DNA of 64,000 nucleotides from Stomoxys calcitrans (GCF_963082655.1 NC_081553.1:36467509-36531508), one strand, 5' to 3'; shown: positions 11,860 through 24,129, counted from the stretch's first letter. Made by a program: numbers and translations. The notes: generated from the sequence alone by a model not told the origin.

Positions 11860-12110
11860 CGGGCGCGTCCACAGGTTGCTGATAGTGAAAAGCTTCGTTT
11901 TTATGCAGAGTAGCTGCAAATGCGGCCGCGGGCAGTCAGCAATTTCGAGAGAATGGTCTTAGTGAGGAGTCAGGTGGCACTGACTCTTACTTAAATACTG
12001 AGTGCCAATGTTACACGAGATGATAAGGCGAGTTATTGGCGCCTTTAAATAAACAATGGCTAACATCGGCGTTTGCTCCTAGGATAGGGGCGGCTGGAGG
12101 CGAGTGTCGG
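11860..12110 (+). mobile_element. SINE-D copy next to an RTE LINE
   Basis: Landmarks are GGGCGCGTCCACAGGTTGC, GCAGAGTAGCTGCAAATGCG, GATGATAAGGCGAGTTATTG and GCGCCTTTAAATAA. The 12110-12255 stretch that follows may be 5' sequence of the LINE. Confidence 0.7.
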
Positions 12111-13084
12111 ATCTTGGAGCAAGCGGCTCGCGACACTTAGGGATACATGTGTGATCCCACAAAACCCATGCGGGGCACTGGGCCAGTAACCCGCCCTCAT
12201 GAAATTACAATTACTCTGAGAAAGAAAATAATAGGAAAAACGGAGCCCCCTAACGTTGTCGACCCACGCAAACGAAAAAAAGGACCATGATTTGCGGATC
12301 TGCACCTGTAATGTCCGGACTCTTTATAGAGAAGGTGCAGTATACGCACCGGATGTATTGAAAAAGTACAAGGCAGATATTACCGCCTTACAGGAAGTGC
12401 GATTAGCGGGGAATGGCGTCACAACAGCACCAAACGGTAACGAACTATGCTATAGCTGCCATAACACGAGACATGATTTTAGCTGTGGTTAGTCGGAGAC
12501 TGAAACACCTTGTCTCCAGCTTACTCCAGTGGATGAGAGACTAGCCACAATCCGCATAAATGCCGATTTCTTTAACATCAGCCTTATTTATGCCCATGCC
12601 CCGACGGAAGACAAGGACAAGCAGACCAAGTATATTTTCTATGAGCGCCTTAAGAGAGATTACGACCGCTGCCCCCCCCCCCCCCATGATATTAAAATCG
12701 TTCTGGAAATAGGGAAAGAAAATATATTTGGTCCAACAGTCGGAAAATTTAACCTACACGAAGAAAGTTCCCATAATGAATTGAGGCCAATAGATTTCGC
12801 CGCAGCAAAAAACATGGTAGTTAGCACTACCAGATTTCAAAAACATGGTAGTTAGCACTACCAGATTTCAATATCGAAGGATTCACACGGCAACATGGTT
12901 GTCACCCGATCAAAACACAAGAAACCAAATTGATCGTCTTGTAATAGATGGCGAGGAAAGTACACAGCAGGGAAGCTGGAAGCTAAAAAGCTGCAAAAAT
13001 AACAGATGGCAACAGCATGCTCCACTTGACTGACCCAATTGCTTGATGAAAGCTCTCCTTCTCCCTCCGGCACGAGATAGCTCT

Positions 13085-13235
13085 GAGCACCACACAGACT
13101 GGAGCTACCGGGCGCGTCCACAGGTTGCAGATAGTGGAATGCTGCATACGGAGTAGCTGCAACGGCAGTCGCGGACAATCAGCGGTAACGAGGGGAGAGT
13201 CTCAATGAGAGGCCGAGCGGCACTGGCTCTTGCAG
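13085..13235 (+). mobile_element. SINE-D copy inside the RTE LINE
   Basis: CTACCGGGCGCGTCCACAGG, ACGGAGTAGCTGCAACGGCA and GAGAGTCTCAATGAGAGGCC match other SINE-D copies. It lies between the LINE endonuclease and reverse transcriptase portions. Confidence 0.7.
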
Positions 13236-13339
13236 AGACAAAGAAGGAAATCTGGTAACTGATACAGATAGTGTGCTGAGGATATGGAAAGAACATTTTA
13301 ATAAGCTGCTAGTGTCCGACGATGGCGCGAAAGAGGATA

Positions 13340-13570
13340 CCGCAGAACTAATCCCTGATGATGGTATAGAAGGTCTACCTCCTAGTCAGAACGGAGACTC
13401 GACAACAAGGCAGCAAGAGCCGACGGGTTGCCCCCTAAACTATTTAAGACCGGAGGCGACACGCTGATAAGTCTACCTCCTAGTCAGAACGGAGACCCGA
13501 CAAGGCAGCAAGAGCCGACGGGTTACCCCCTAAACTATTTAAGACCGGAGGCGAGACGCTGATAAGGAGT
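13340..13570 (+). repeat. ~100-bp tandem duplication within the RTE LINE
   Basis: The block GTCTACCTCCTAGTCAGAAC to CCGGAGGCGA(C/G)ACGCTGATAA occurs twice in tandem, at about 13372-13470 and 13471-13565, with a small indel. Confidence 0.85.
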
Positions 13571-14845
13571 ATGCATCACCTTATCTGGGCAATCTGGCTA
13601 GAAGAACGCATACCCGATGATTGGAATCTTAGCATACTTTGTCCCGTACACAAGAAGGAAGACAAGACGAAATGTGCCAACTACAGATGAATAAGTCTGC
13701 TCCCCATTGCATACAAGATACTCCCGAGCGTGCTATGTGAGTGAGATAATTGGGCCCTATCAACGCGGCTTTAGACCTGGTAAATCCAACCTGGAGCAGA
13801 TTTTCACACTACGCCAAAATCCTGGAATAGACCCGAGAAGGACAAATCAAACCTACCATCTCTTTGTTGACTACAAAGCCGCTTTCGATACCCCTTTACG
13901 TTCAAAGGTAGCTCAAGCCATGTCTGAGTTTGGTGTCTCTGCAAAATTAATAAGACTCTCCGAATCGTTCAATACCAAATGAGGTTTCAGGCAATAATGC
14001 AGCTTATCGTGTGATCTCTTTAATAAACTGTTGGAGGAGATTAAACGACGACATCGACATCATAGGTCGGGCACCGGATGTAGTAACTGCAGCCTTTGAA
14101 AGAATCGTAAAAGAATCAGAGAGAAGGGGTCTGGTAGTAAGTGGAGATAAAACGAAATGGATCCTATCAACTCCCAAAACGCCAACCGATCAAATAAACA
14201 AAATGGAGAATGTTGGGAACCACAACCTTGAGATAGTCAGCAACTTCATCTTATCTCACCGCCGTAACCGAAACGAATGACACCAGTTTTGAGATAAAGC
14301 GAAGAATAACACTGGCAAACAGATGCTTCTTTGGACTAAGTAACCAGTTTAGAATCAAGGTCACCTCTCGACAGACGAAGATTACACTATACACGACACC
14401 GATACTACCCGTGTTGTTATATGGTTCTGAGGCATGGGTACTGGTGAAAGCAGACGAGTCAGTGCTTGGAGTGTTTGAGAAAAAGATTCTTTCGTAAAAT
14501 ATATGTTTGCCTTAATGGAGAATATAGGCGTCGTATGAACCACGATCGGTATGAGCTGTATGACGACGTAGTCACACGTATGAAAATACAAGGGGTGCCT
14601 TAGCAAGGTCATGTTGTCAGAAGAGATGAAGATGCTACAGCAATGAAGTCCTTTGAAGGCAAACACGATGGTACACGCAAAACCGGAAAGACCAAAAGTC
14701 CGATGGAAAGATCAAGTGGTGGGGGAAACCTCGAAACTTGGTGTCATAGATTAAAAAATGAGCGCAGAAGATGGAGGCGCTGGGAAAAACTCTTCTACTT
14801 TCGATTAATGGAACAAATGTTCTGTCTTAGCCAATTAAAGTAAGC

Positions 14846-14908
14846 AAGTACAAGCGGAATGACGAAGTTAGTATAGTCCCTTCCTATGGTGGAGGGTATA
14901 AAAAAACA
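14846..14908 (+). mobile_element. Helentron right-end fragment
   Basis: AAGCGGAATGACGAAGTTAG and CCTATGGTGGAGGGTATAAA are the family right terminus with no body in front of it. Confidence 0.65.
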
Positions 14909-14957
14909 TTTCAATGAGTTTATGCAAACACAAACAGACCGAACGAACCTTTAATAT

Positions 14958-16407
14958 AACAAGTGAGAGCGTGCTAAGTTCTATCGGTCCGAGTCTTATA
15001 TACCTTCCACCATGGATCGAATTGTCGAGTTCTTTGCGCGGTATCTCTTTTTAGGCAAACAAAAAATAAAGGACAAGAATTATTACGCTATTGGCCATAT
15101 ATCAAGTTAAAGTCCGATTCGGACCATAAGTCAATTGAATGTTGAAGACCATAGTAGAAGTCATTGGGTAATATTTCAGTCCCTTCGGATAAGAATTGCT
15201 CCCTCTAGTGGCTCAAGAAGTCAAGTTCCAAGATCGGTTTATTGGGTTGCCCAAAAAGTAATTGCGGGTTTTTCAAAGGAAAGTAAATGCATTTTTAATA
15301 AAAATTAGAATGAACTTTAATCAAATATACTTTTTTTAAACTTTTTTTCTAAAGCAAGCTAAAAGTAACAGCTGATAACTGACAGAAGAAAGAATGCAAT
15401 TACAGAGTCACAAGCTGTGAAAAAAATTGTCAACGCCGACTATATGAAAAATCCGCAATTACTTTTTGGGCAACCCAATATATGGCAGCTATTTATATCA
15501 GGTTATAGATCTTAATCTTATAGATTAAGACTAGGAACCGCATAAAACTAGGAACCGATGATCGACTCAAGGAGTCAAATCGGGAGATCGACTTATATGG
15601 TAGCTATATCAGGTTATAGACCGATTTGGACCGTACTTGGCACAGTGTTTGAAAGTCATAATTTCGGCTTCCAGGGGCTGAAAAAGTCAAATCGGGAGAT
15701 CAGTTTATATGGGAGCTATGTCAGGTTATAGACCGTACTTGGCTTAGTTGTTGGAAGTCATAACGGAACACTATCTGCAAGATTTCAGACAAATCGGATA
15801 AAAATTGCGGCTTCCAGGGGCCCAAGAACATAAATCGAGAGATCGGTTTAAAATAGGACCTATATCGGGTTATAGGCCGATTTGAACCATACTTGGCATA
15901 GTGTTTGGAAGTCATAAGATTACACTATGTTCAAAATTTCAGCCAAATCGGACAAGAATTGCGGCTTCAAGGGGCTCAAGAAGTCAAATCGGGAGATGGG
16001 TTTATATAGAAGCTATATCAGGTTATAGACCGATCTGAACCATACTTGGCACAGTGTTTGGAATTCATTAAAGAACACTCTGTGCAAAATTTCAGCTCAA
16101 GAAGTCAAATCGGGAGATCGGTTTATATGGGAGCTATATCTAAATCTGAACCGATATGACCCATTTGCAATCCCCAACGACCTACATCGATATTAAGTAT
16201 CTGTGCAAATTTTCAAGCGGCTAGCTTTACGCGTTCGACCTCTATCGTGGTTTCGACAGACGGACGGACGGACATTGCCAGATCGAATCAGAATGTCGAG
16301 ATGATCCAGAATATATATACTTTACGGGGTCCCAGATCAATATTTCGATGTGTTACAAACGGAAACACTAGGTTAGTATACCCCCATCCTATGATAGAGG
16401 GTATAAA
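14958..16407 (+). mobile_element. Helentron/DINE-like element, complete, carrying a MITE
   Basis: The left end AACAAGTGAGAGCGTGCTAA precedes a decayed palindrome and the subterminal TATACCTTCCACCATGGAT. Five or so array units follow, then CCAACGACCTACATCGAT, AAGCGGCTAGCTTTACGCG, GAATATATATACTTTACGGG and the right subterminal repeat ATGATAGAGGGTATA, which is inverted relative to the left one. It encodes nothing. The MITE at 15242-15478 lies in the second unit. Confidence 0.85.
15242..15478 (+). mobile_element. Mariner-type MITE, intact, TA duplication
   Basis: Perfect 26-bp terminal inverted repeats start TTGGGTTGCCCAAAAAGTAA, and TA is duplicated at 15240-15241 and 15479-15480. Removing it restores the Helentron unit GGTTTATATGGCAGC. 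The 237-bp body is non-coding. Confidence 0.95.
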
Positions 16408-16409
16408 AA

Positions 16410-17885
16410 AATCAAGAAGCAGATAAAATCTCGAAAATTATTTTGAAAAATTCTACCAAACTTAAATTTCTATAAAATTTAAATAAAAAATCCAAATTTC
16501 ATAGAAAATTATTTATGATAATGAGATTTTTAGCAATAATTTTTTTATTTTATCAAAAAAAAATGTTGGCATTTGACATTCCTTAATAGCTGCTGGGCCA
16601 TTAAGAGCTTAATGCATTGAATTTCCTACTGCCATAAGTACTGCACACAAAGTAAGAGGGTACATGTGTACATACATATATGGATTGTTTCGTACTAGGC
16701 TTTCTTTTACTACTTATTTTCCCCCCATTTGAGATTGTTGTTGTTGCTGCTATTTTTTGTTTGTTTTGTTTTCTGCTGTTTTGTGTGTAAGCGTTTTGGA
16801 TTTCAATTGACAATGTTCTTATAATATTAAGCCTCTAAAGTATCCTCTTAGGTCCTGCATTTCAAAGGTAACGATTTAGAAGAAAACCACAGTGCACCAC
16901 GCTGTGAATGGGTTCTTTGGATGGGATGGGGATGCATGCATGCATGCAGGCAGGCAGGCAGGCAGGCTTTTATACTCGTAGAGGATGATGATGAAACATT
17001 CAGTTATTTTAAATATTTATTCATTTGAAGTGCTGGGCAATCATCGGTAGAGGCCAACAAGAATGGCAGGAGGCTTTGTTTTTGTTTTTTTTTTACATGT
17101 TGTTGCACAATGACATTGTTGTTGGTGTTGCTGTGTTGTAGTTGATTGTCGCAACGTTGTTTGTTGGTGGTATTGCTGGCCTGCCTGCCTGCCTGCTTGC
17201 CTGACTGTCATCAATTCTTGTAGTTTTATTGTGGGGATACGTAAACGACACATGTGGTCGGTTTGGCTGTTGGCTTGTGTGTGCGTGTGTGTGTGAGCTG
17301 TTGTGCGTATGTGTTTGTTTCGTTTGTTATTTTAAGGATTATTACACTTAATTAAAACTGTTAGGCTTGTTTTGTTGACACTTTTGTTTTCCGTTTTCTG
17401 TTTCACACTTCAGAAAAAAGCAACAAAAAAAAAACAACAACAGAAAAAGAAAACCTCTGACGTTCTTCCTTGATGTGACACTGCTGCACCACACAGTATG
17501 ACATTACATGGTACGCTTGTGCCTTGCTCTTGTTCTCTCTCTCTGTCTCTCTCTCTCTCGCTCTCGGTTTCTCTTTGTTTCATTGGTCTTTAACTCCCCC
17601 ACAGGCGCCCTCGGTAAAACATTCAATGGTTACCCTACGTCCGTCCGTCCGTCCGTCCGCCTATCTGTCTGTTTGTTTGTTAGTGCTCCCCGCCCGTTGG
17701 GGACCGTTAGTGTGTCTTAAGCAAAAATCAATAAATTGCGTTCAATTTAAATGTGTTCTATGCAAATTCTTCACAACAAGAAACCTGAGTCACTGCTGCT
17801 GCTGCAGCTGATGGTGATGCATCGCACACTTACACTGAAAAATAAAATTGCTAAAACATATCCATTTTGATCGGATGAACAGTTA
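16410..17885. other. No gene recognised; microsatellites and GAGA-like tract
   Basis: ATGC/AGGC tetranucleotides (16932-16967), a CTCTCT tract (17533-17565, GAGA on the minus strand), CCGT tetramers (17638-17660) and GTGTG runs (17278-17295). Possibly intronic or regulatory sequence of an unplaced gene. Confidence 0.35.
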
Positions 17886-17892
17886 TTAATTT

Positions 17893-18330
17893 AAAACCAG
17901 TGACAACTTTGCCAAGTTCGGCCGGGCCTAATATTGCCAACCCGCCGCCATAGATTGTGCCAAAAAAATATACAAACTGAACTGAACCAAATTTCTGCCA
18001 TAACAGACTAATTGGAAATGGATTTTTATGGGAGCTACATCAGAATATACTTACCATGGATGTAGGAAGTCATAAGAAAACACTAAGTGCAAAATTTCAC
18101 CCAAACCTACCAACAGTTGCGGCATCTAGGGTTCAAGAAGTCAAATCGGGGATCGGTTTATATGAGAATTATATCAGGTTATACACCGATTTGGACCATA
18201 CTTGGCACGACCATTGAGAGTTGCAGCAGAACATGACGTAAACATTTTTTTCCTAATTGGATGACATTTTGTGGGGCTTCTAGGGCCTCAAGATGTCAAA
18301 TCGGGAGATTAAATTAAAATTAAAAATACG
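17893..18330 (+). mobile_element. Helentron-like fragment with left end
   Basis: CCAAGTTCGGCCGGGCCTAA, then two diverged array units and CAAGATGTCAAATCGGGAGA. The right end is missing. Confidence 0.7.
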
Positions 18331-18677
18331 TAAGCAAAATGGATTTCTTTTTACTTGGGGTACCAAAATAGAAAAAAATCTTAAAGGGGACATAACTGAA
18401 AGCTCATTTGTCAACGACAGGTGTCACAGACACATATGATTAGTACCGTTAGTTTTAAATAAGAGGAACAAATAAAGCAATTACTGTAAAAATTAAAGGA
18501 GTGCATCTAAAAAAGGCTGACTTGAGCCGCTCTAATGCTTTTTCAGGGGTCTTCGATGAAGTGTCCTGAATCAAAAAAGCAAAATTTCGGGCGCACGAAC
18601 TTCCAATTTTTGGAATAATTTGTAAAAAATTATTTTTCGGCCCCTTTTTGGAAACAGGGTTATTTATTATAATTAAC
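18331..18677. other. No gene recognised
   Basis: AT-rich sequence; nothing supportable. Confidence 0.3.
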
Positions 18678-19935
18678 AAGTAAAAACGTGTTAAGTTCGT
18701 CCGTGGCGAACTTTGTATACCCACCACCATGGATAAATTAACCATCCTCTCGAATAGCATCTCCACTCATTCATAGTTATATGCAAATGGGGGCTGGTCT
18801 GGATCATATTTGATTCAGGTCCAGAAATCGGGCAAAACATACGCTTTTTTTTAAGATCGGTCTATATGGCAACTATATCTAAATTAGGTCTGATCTGGAC
18901 CATATTTGTGACAGATGTCGGAGGCATAATACAAGTCACTGTGTCAAGATCCAGCGAAATTGGGTAATATATGCAGCTTTTATGGGCTCAAGCCCCTTAA
19001 TTGGCAGATCGCTCTATATAGCAGCTATATCTGATCTGAACAATATTTGATTCGGATATCGATACGCTTAAAATTTCAACGAAATCGAATAATAACTGCG
19101 GCTTATATGGGCTTAAGACCCTTAATCAGCAGATCGGTCTTAATGGCAGCTATATCTAAATATGGTCCAATCTGAACCCTATTTGAGTCGAGTGTCGAGA
19201 GGCTTAAAACCTCTCACTGACTCAAATTTTAGCGAAATCGGATAATAATTACAGCTTTTATGGGCTTGAGACCCCCTCAATCGGCAAATCGGTCTATATA
19301 ACAGCTGTATTTAAATATTTTACGATCTGGTCCATATTAGAGTGTGATAACGGAAGGGTTAAAACAACTCACTGTTTCAAGTTACAGCGAAATCCGTTTA
19401 TAAATGCAGCTTTTATGGGCTCAAAACCCCCCAATCGCCAGATCGGTCTGTGCATGCCAGCTATATCTGAATTTGGACCGATCTGAATCATATTTGAGTC
19501 AGATATCGGAAGGTTTTATTTAACTCACTGTTTCAAATTTCAGCGAAATCGGATAAAATTTTTTTTGCAGTTTTTATGGACTTAAGTCGGGAGATCGGTC
19601 TATATGACAGCTATATCTAAATATGGTCTCAACCATATTTGAGTCTGTGTCGGGAAGCTTAAAAAATTTCACTGCTTTCAATTTCAGCGAAATCGGATAG
19701 TAAATGCACCTGTTACGGGCTTAAGACCCTAAATCGGCATATAGGTCTATATGCCCGCTATAGGTAAATATGGTTCGATATGACCCTTATTCGGTTTGAA
19801 TATCGGGCCCCTAGTGCAACTTCCTGTTTCAAATTTCAGCGAAATCGGACAAAAAATTAGGCTTTTACGTGTTTAATACCCTAAATCGTCAGATCGGTGT
19901 ATATAGACGGAGGGACGGACACACGGACGGACAGA
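18678..19935 (+). mobile_element. Helentron-like element, 5' part with ~153-bp array
   Basis: Left end ACAAGTAAAAACGTGTTAAG, a palindrome-like GTTCGTCCGTGGCGAAC and ATACCCACCACCATGGAT. About seven units with GCTTTTATGGGCTCAAG follow, most spaced 153-160 bp. It breaks off at the GGACGGACAC stretch and joins a different copy at about 19940. Confidence 0.8.
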
Positions 19936-19939
19936 CCCA

Positions 19940-21140
19940 CGGATAATAATTGCACCCTCTGGAGGCTCAAGAAGTAAAATCGGGATATCGGTTTATATGG
20001 GAGCTATATTAGGTTATAGATCGGTTTGGACCTTTTTCTACATTACACTCAAATGTACCTCTGTGTGTAAAGTTTTAGAGCTCTATGTTAACTCTAACTA
20101 TTTTTGTCCAACGAATACAACTAAGTGGCAACACTGTGCTACGTGGCACAGAGTGACACTTTGTTGCTACCCTCCACCATGGATCGCATTTGTCGAGCTC
20201 TATGCGCGGTATCTCTTTAGGCAAACAAAGAATATTGAATAAGAACTGTTATGCTATTCGAGCTATATCAAGTTATAGTCCGATTCGGACCATAAATGAA
20301 TGTTGAACGTTGTAGAAGTCATTATGTAATATTTCAGTTCATTCGGATAAGATTTGCGCCTTGTAGGGGCTCAAGAAGCAAAATTGGGAGATCGGTTTAT
20401 ATGGGAGCTGTATCAAGCTATTGATCGATTCAGACCATATTAGACACTTATGTTGAAGGTCATGAGGGAAGCCGTTGTACAATATTTTTCTGCCAAATCC
20501 GATGAGAATTGCGCTCTCTAGAGGCTCAAGAAGTCAAGATCCCAGAGCGGTTTATATGGCAGCTATATCAGGTTATGTACCGATTTGGGCCATACTTAGC
20601 ACAGTTATAAGTAGTCAGAACAAAACACCTCATGCAAAATTTCAGCCAAATCGGAAGAGAATAGCGCCCTCTAGAGGCTCAAGAAGTCAAGACCCAAGAT
20701 CGGTTTATATGGCAGCTATATAAAAGCATAGACCGATTTGAACCATACTTAGCGCAGTTGTTGTTGGAGTAACACCAAACCACCACGTGCAAAATTTCAA
20801 TCAAATCGGACGAGAATTGCGCCCTCTAGAGGCTCAAGAAGTCAAGAACCAAGATCGGTTTATATGGCAGCTTTATCAAAACATGGACCGATTTGGCCCA
20901 TTTACAATCCCAACCGACCTACACTACTAAAAAGTATTTGTGCAAAATTTCAAGCGCCTAGCTTTACTCCTTCGAAAGTTAGCGTGGTTTCGACAGACAG
21001 ACGGATGGATGAACGGACATGGACGAACGGATAAAATGACATGACGATCGAGAATATATATACTTTATGGGGTTTTAGACTCATATTTCGAGGTGTTACA
21101 AACAGAATGACACCCCCATCCTATGGTGGAGGGTATACAA
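19940..21140 (+). mobile_element. Helentron-like elements: a fragment plus a second element with both subterminal ends
   Basis: A fragment at 19940-20035 is followed by unrelated sequence. A second element then has left subterminal ACCCTCCACCATGGATCG (20169), units with GCGCCCTCTAGAGGCTCAAG, and right terminus ATCCTATGGTGGAGGGTATA (21118-21138). Confidence 0.8.
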
Positions 21141-21145
21141 ACATG

Positions 21146-21412
21146 TTGCGCACTTCCACCCAGTGACAGTCCAATTCGCCCCAGATACAAATCCGAAGGA
21201 CTTTTCTATTTGGGCCATATCAGAAAGCAAGATAAATACTAAAAAATATGGCAATATGGATGCGCTAAAAAGTCATTGTTCAGGAATGGTCCAAAATACC
21301 GGCAGATTATATTCGTGCATCTGGCAGTTCGTTTTTTGATCGACTCAGAGCAATAGTCAAGGCAAAACAGGGTCATATCGATCATATGGTAAATGGATAC
21401 TGAAATTTAGAT
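21146..21412 (+). pseudogene. Mariner/Tc1-type transposase C-terminal fragment
   Basis: Two frames together show PKDFSIWA...SESKINTKKYGNMDAL and KIPADYIRASGSSFFDRL with HIDHMVNGY then a stop, typical of the C-terminus of this family. A frameshift near 21270 breaks it. Confidence 0.65.
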
Positions 21413-21439
21413 TACTTCCACATTTTTTGTCATTTTAAT

Positions 21440-23690
21440 CAATGAAAAATATTTCGAAACAAAAAAGTGGTAATTTGAATTGGTAACACTTAGTGTCAGC
21501 TACCCTGTAGTACATCACACCATAACAGCCTACCATTTACCTTTTGAAATTTATAGCACTTCAATTGACCAGTAAATGTTTCAATGTGTTCTGTACTATA
21601 AAAATAAAAAAAATATAAATTTGGTGCTATTTTACTAAACAGTATTGTTTATAGGTATTTGGCATTGACATTAAGTTTTAACCACATTTTTAAGTTGATC
21701 ACACCAAGGTATTCTTCTTTACCATAGATTGAAATAGAAACTTTTGTTTTGTTATTTGGTGCCTATAGGGCAATTATTTTTTAGCAAAAAGCCCGATTAT
21801 ATTCTATCCTTGCTTGTTTTTTTTTTGTATTCACCAAATATCACATTTTCATATTATTTTTTTTTACATAAAATAAACTTTTTTTGTTATATTTTTCCCC
21901 ATGTAGAGAGTTGAACCGTTTTACACATTTGAAAAACTGAAAAGTTTTTTCTTTAGTTTTGCGATTTTTTGGTGTTTTTGCATTTATTTGTTGGTCGAGC
22001 GGTCGGTTGGTCGGCGTTTTTTTTTGTTTAATTTTTTCTTGCTGAACTATTTTTGATTTACTGCAAAGCGAAGAAAGTGTTTTGTTGCAAAGGCTATGTA
22101 ATTTGCCTGCTTCTTATTCTTTTAGTGTGGTTACATGGTTGTTGTTATTCTTTTTCAATGGTTTTGTGAAATGCGTATGTGCGTGAGTTAACACGTCTGT
22201 GTGTGCTTGTGTGTTAGTACTATATAAATATGGGTATGTGAAATGAAAGAAACCTCTTCGTCTTCTGCTTGTTTGACGCAATTAGATCGTTGTGTTTTTA
22301 TTTAGGTTTTTGTTTATATAGGTAGGTTGGTATATTTTGTTTTTGTATTTTGCCGTTTGTTCTACTTGTCGCCAACGTTGCCGCGTATGCCGTAGTCAAT
22401 CGTCACCGCGCGCCGTATACTTTGACTTGCACTTGCCAGCCGTTCTCAAACACAACCAATTTGTTGCTCCTGCGAAAACAAACTGATCGATCGCAATTTT
22501 GAAAACAGGCGCGTATGTTGCTGTCAACAGTTTATTTAGCACTAACGGCACTGCGCTGCAGCAGCAGCAGCAACATTTCACACACTGGCCCCAACTTCAC
22601 ACACTATAACTCAACGAAGAAAGAAAACCAACAAACAAACAAACAAACACAACGATGACAGCGACGCAGCGCCAATGGGTTTGTAGGCAACGACTGCTGC
22701 CTGCTGTTGTGTTGCCCCCAAAGTATTATAGCATGTGCATTAAGCATTGATTTGTGTTGCTGCCATTATTGGAGGGGCGACATTCATTCACTCACTCACT
22801 GCATTGCAGAGTGTTTGTGTTGTTGTTGTCACTGCTGCTGCTGCTTTGGGGGGTTTTTTAGTTTGCAGTTTTTGTCTCTTTAGCAAATAACAGCACATAA
22901 CTCCTCCACTGTTACGCTCATCACAAGTGGGAAAATGACTTTCGCCTGCTTGCCTGCCTGCTGCTGGCTTTTGTGAATGACTGAATGTTTGTGTGTGTGT
23001 GTGAGAAACATATTCGTTGCCTGTTAAATTACAGAAGATGCGTTGCATTTCAATTAAAAAAAAACGCACAGAACTAAAGAAAAACAAACGTTTGAATTTG
23101 AAAATTCATTTTAAATTGATATTGATCAATCAATTATGTGCTACTATGTGTGCCCATGAGCCATGGGGTGTGCAAAAAAGCATAACAATTAAAGTTTTGA
23201 ATTCTAAATTAATATATTTGATTTTAATTCAATTGTTTAGCTAAAATTCAATTAAGGCAAATGGCAATTTGATGGTAAAAGAAAACTTTTGATTTACCAG
23301 GGTAGTCCCCCATATGGACATGCATAAAAGAAGGAGGAGGAAGATGAAAATAGAACAAACTGGAAATGAAACGGAAACACTTTAATTTAAAATAAAGAAA
23401 GAGAATGACTACTTCGATAGAAAAGGATGAGAAAAAGACCTTATATAGCCAATTTGAACCGTTCATCATCTAAAATTAAGTTTTTCTGCCTAGACTGTCT
23501 TTGGCGAGAAGGCTTGATTGCCGACGTTTTGCGGGCAGTCTGGTAACCTTTTTTTATTTAAACAAAACAGCTGCTAAAAGTTACCGATTGTGTGATAAAC
23601 TATTTTCATTTAGGGAAAATAACACCTGAAGGTTATCGAATAATGTTAAATGATTATATTACGATAACTTTAAGCCGACAAAAGTCATGT
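21440..23690. other. No coding region recognised; promoter-like island at 22380-22620
   Basis: AT-rich DNA with poly-T runs surrounds the Inr/DPE candidate. CAG/GCA triplets occur at 22557-22573 and 22827-22845 and an AAAC run at 22632-22648. The interval resembles 5' flanking, 5' UTR and first-intron DNA of a fly gene. Confidence 0.35.
22451..22486 (-). promoter_or_regulatory. Inr + DPE core promoter candidate, minus strand
   Basis: On the minus strand TCAGTT matches the insect initiator TCAKTY with +1 at 22484. GGTTGT at +28 to +33 matches the DPE consensus RGWYVT at exactly the required spacing. No TATA box is seen. The flanking 22380-22620 segment is richer in GC and CpG than its surroundings and resembles fly 5' UTR DNA. 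The gene it would drive is not identified; a long first intron to the left is possible. Confidence 0.35.
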
Positions 23691-23714
23691 GCGGAGCACA
23701 GCCATCTCTCCAAA

Positions 23715-23935
23715 TCAATGACGAAGCCAATTATCTACGGCACCGAAGTAATTGCCTGCATTTGGTAGGATCAGCGAGGTGTTATGTACTTTGAGCCGTT
23801 AAAATCGGATCAAACTATCATAAGAGACATGTACCGAACAGAATTGATTAGTTTTAAGAATGCAATCAACGAAAATAGACCAGAATATTCAAACAGACAC
23901 AAGGTCACAAGACCTTCCATCATTATAAGGATCGG
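23715..23935 (+). pseudogene. Mariner transposase fragment (catalytic-domain part)
   Basis: The translation reads VMYFEPLKSDQTI, DMYRTELISFKNAI and RPEYSNRHKV, corresponding to mariner V.YYELLKPG..., YR.QL..L..A and RPE...H.KV. A stop and a frame change are present and SINE-B sequence follows. Confidence 0.65.
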
Positions 23936-24030
23936 CAAGACAACTTTAAGCTCAATGATAAAGAATCTACTTTTTATAATCCAGTCTGAAAGGCCTACAG
24001 CAGTGCAAAACCTATTTTGGAAGAAGTTTT
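23935..24030 (+). mobile_element. SINE-B fragment (reverse orientation)
   Basis: CTCAATGATAAAGAATCTAC, TTTTTATAATCCAGTC and a degraded GCAGTGCAAAACC match the SINE-B body read from its minus strand. Confidence 0.55.
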
Positions 24031-24129
24031 TATATCGGGTTTTTCAATAAAAGTGCTAAAAAAATTTTATTTAAAACAAAAACGGTTGTGGATTTCAATG
24101 AAATTCTTTATTTCTGTGGAAGTACGTTC

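Larger units (their letters stand above)
12256..14850 (+). pseudogene. RTE-clade LINE, degenerate endonuclease-reverse transcriptase
   Basis: The endonuclease N-terminus is clear (ICTCNVRTLYREGA, then ADITALQEVRLAG with the catalytic Glu), followed by SLIYAHAPTEDKDKQ and a terminal DRLVIDG. The reverse transcriptase starts with LRIWKEHFNKLL; QRGFRPGKSN and LFVDYKAAFDTP (motif A) follow, but the stretch up to motif C is deleted so that DDIDIIGR comes soon after. The C-terminal LYGSEAWVLVKADES block is present in another frame. At least five frame changes and stops are needed to read it, a poly-C run lies at 12673, and a 34-bp direct duplication sits near 12806-12872. A SINE-D copy separates endonuclease from reverse transcriptase. 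The element is dead. Confidence 0.85.

Noticed and set aside
12256..14850. A live host gene of the craniofacial development protein 2-like type
   Set aside because: Such annotations are RTE LINE endonucleases, and this copy has many frame changes, a deletion of the RT core and an internal SINE.
22396..22581. Small Cys-rich protein
   Set aside because: The Cys run comes from a GCA triplet repeat on the other strand, and the segment overlaps the promoter-like region.
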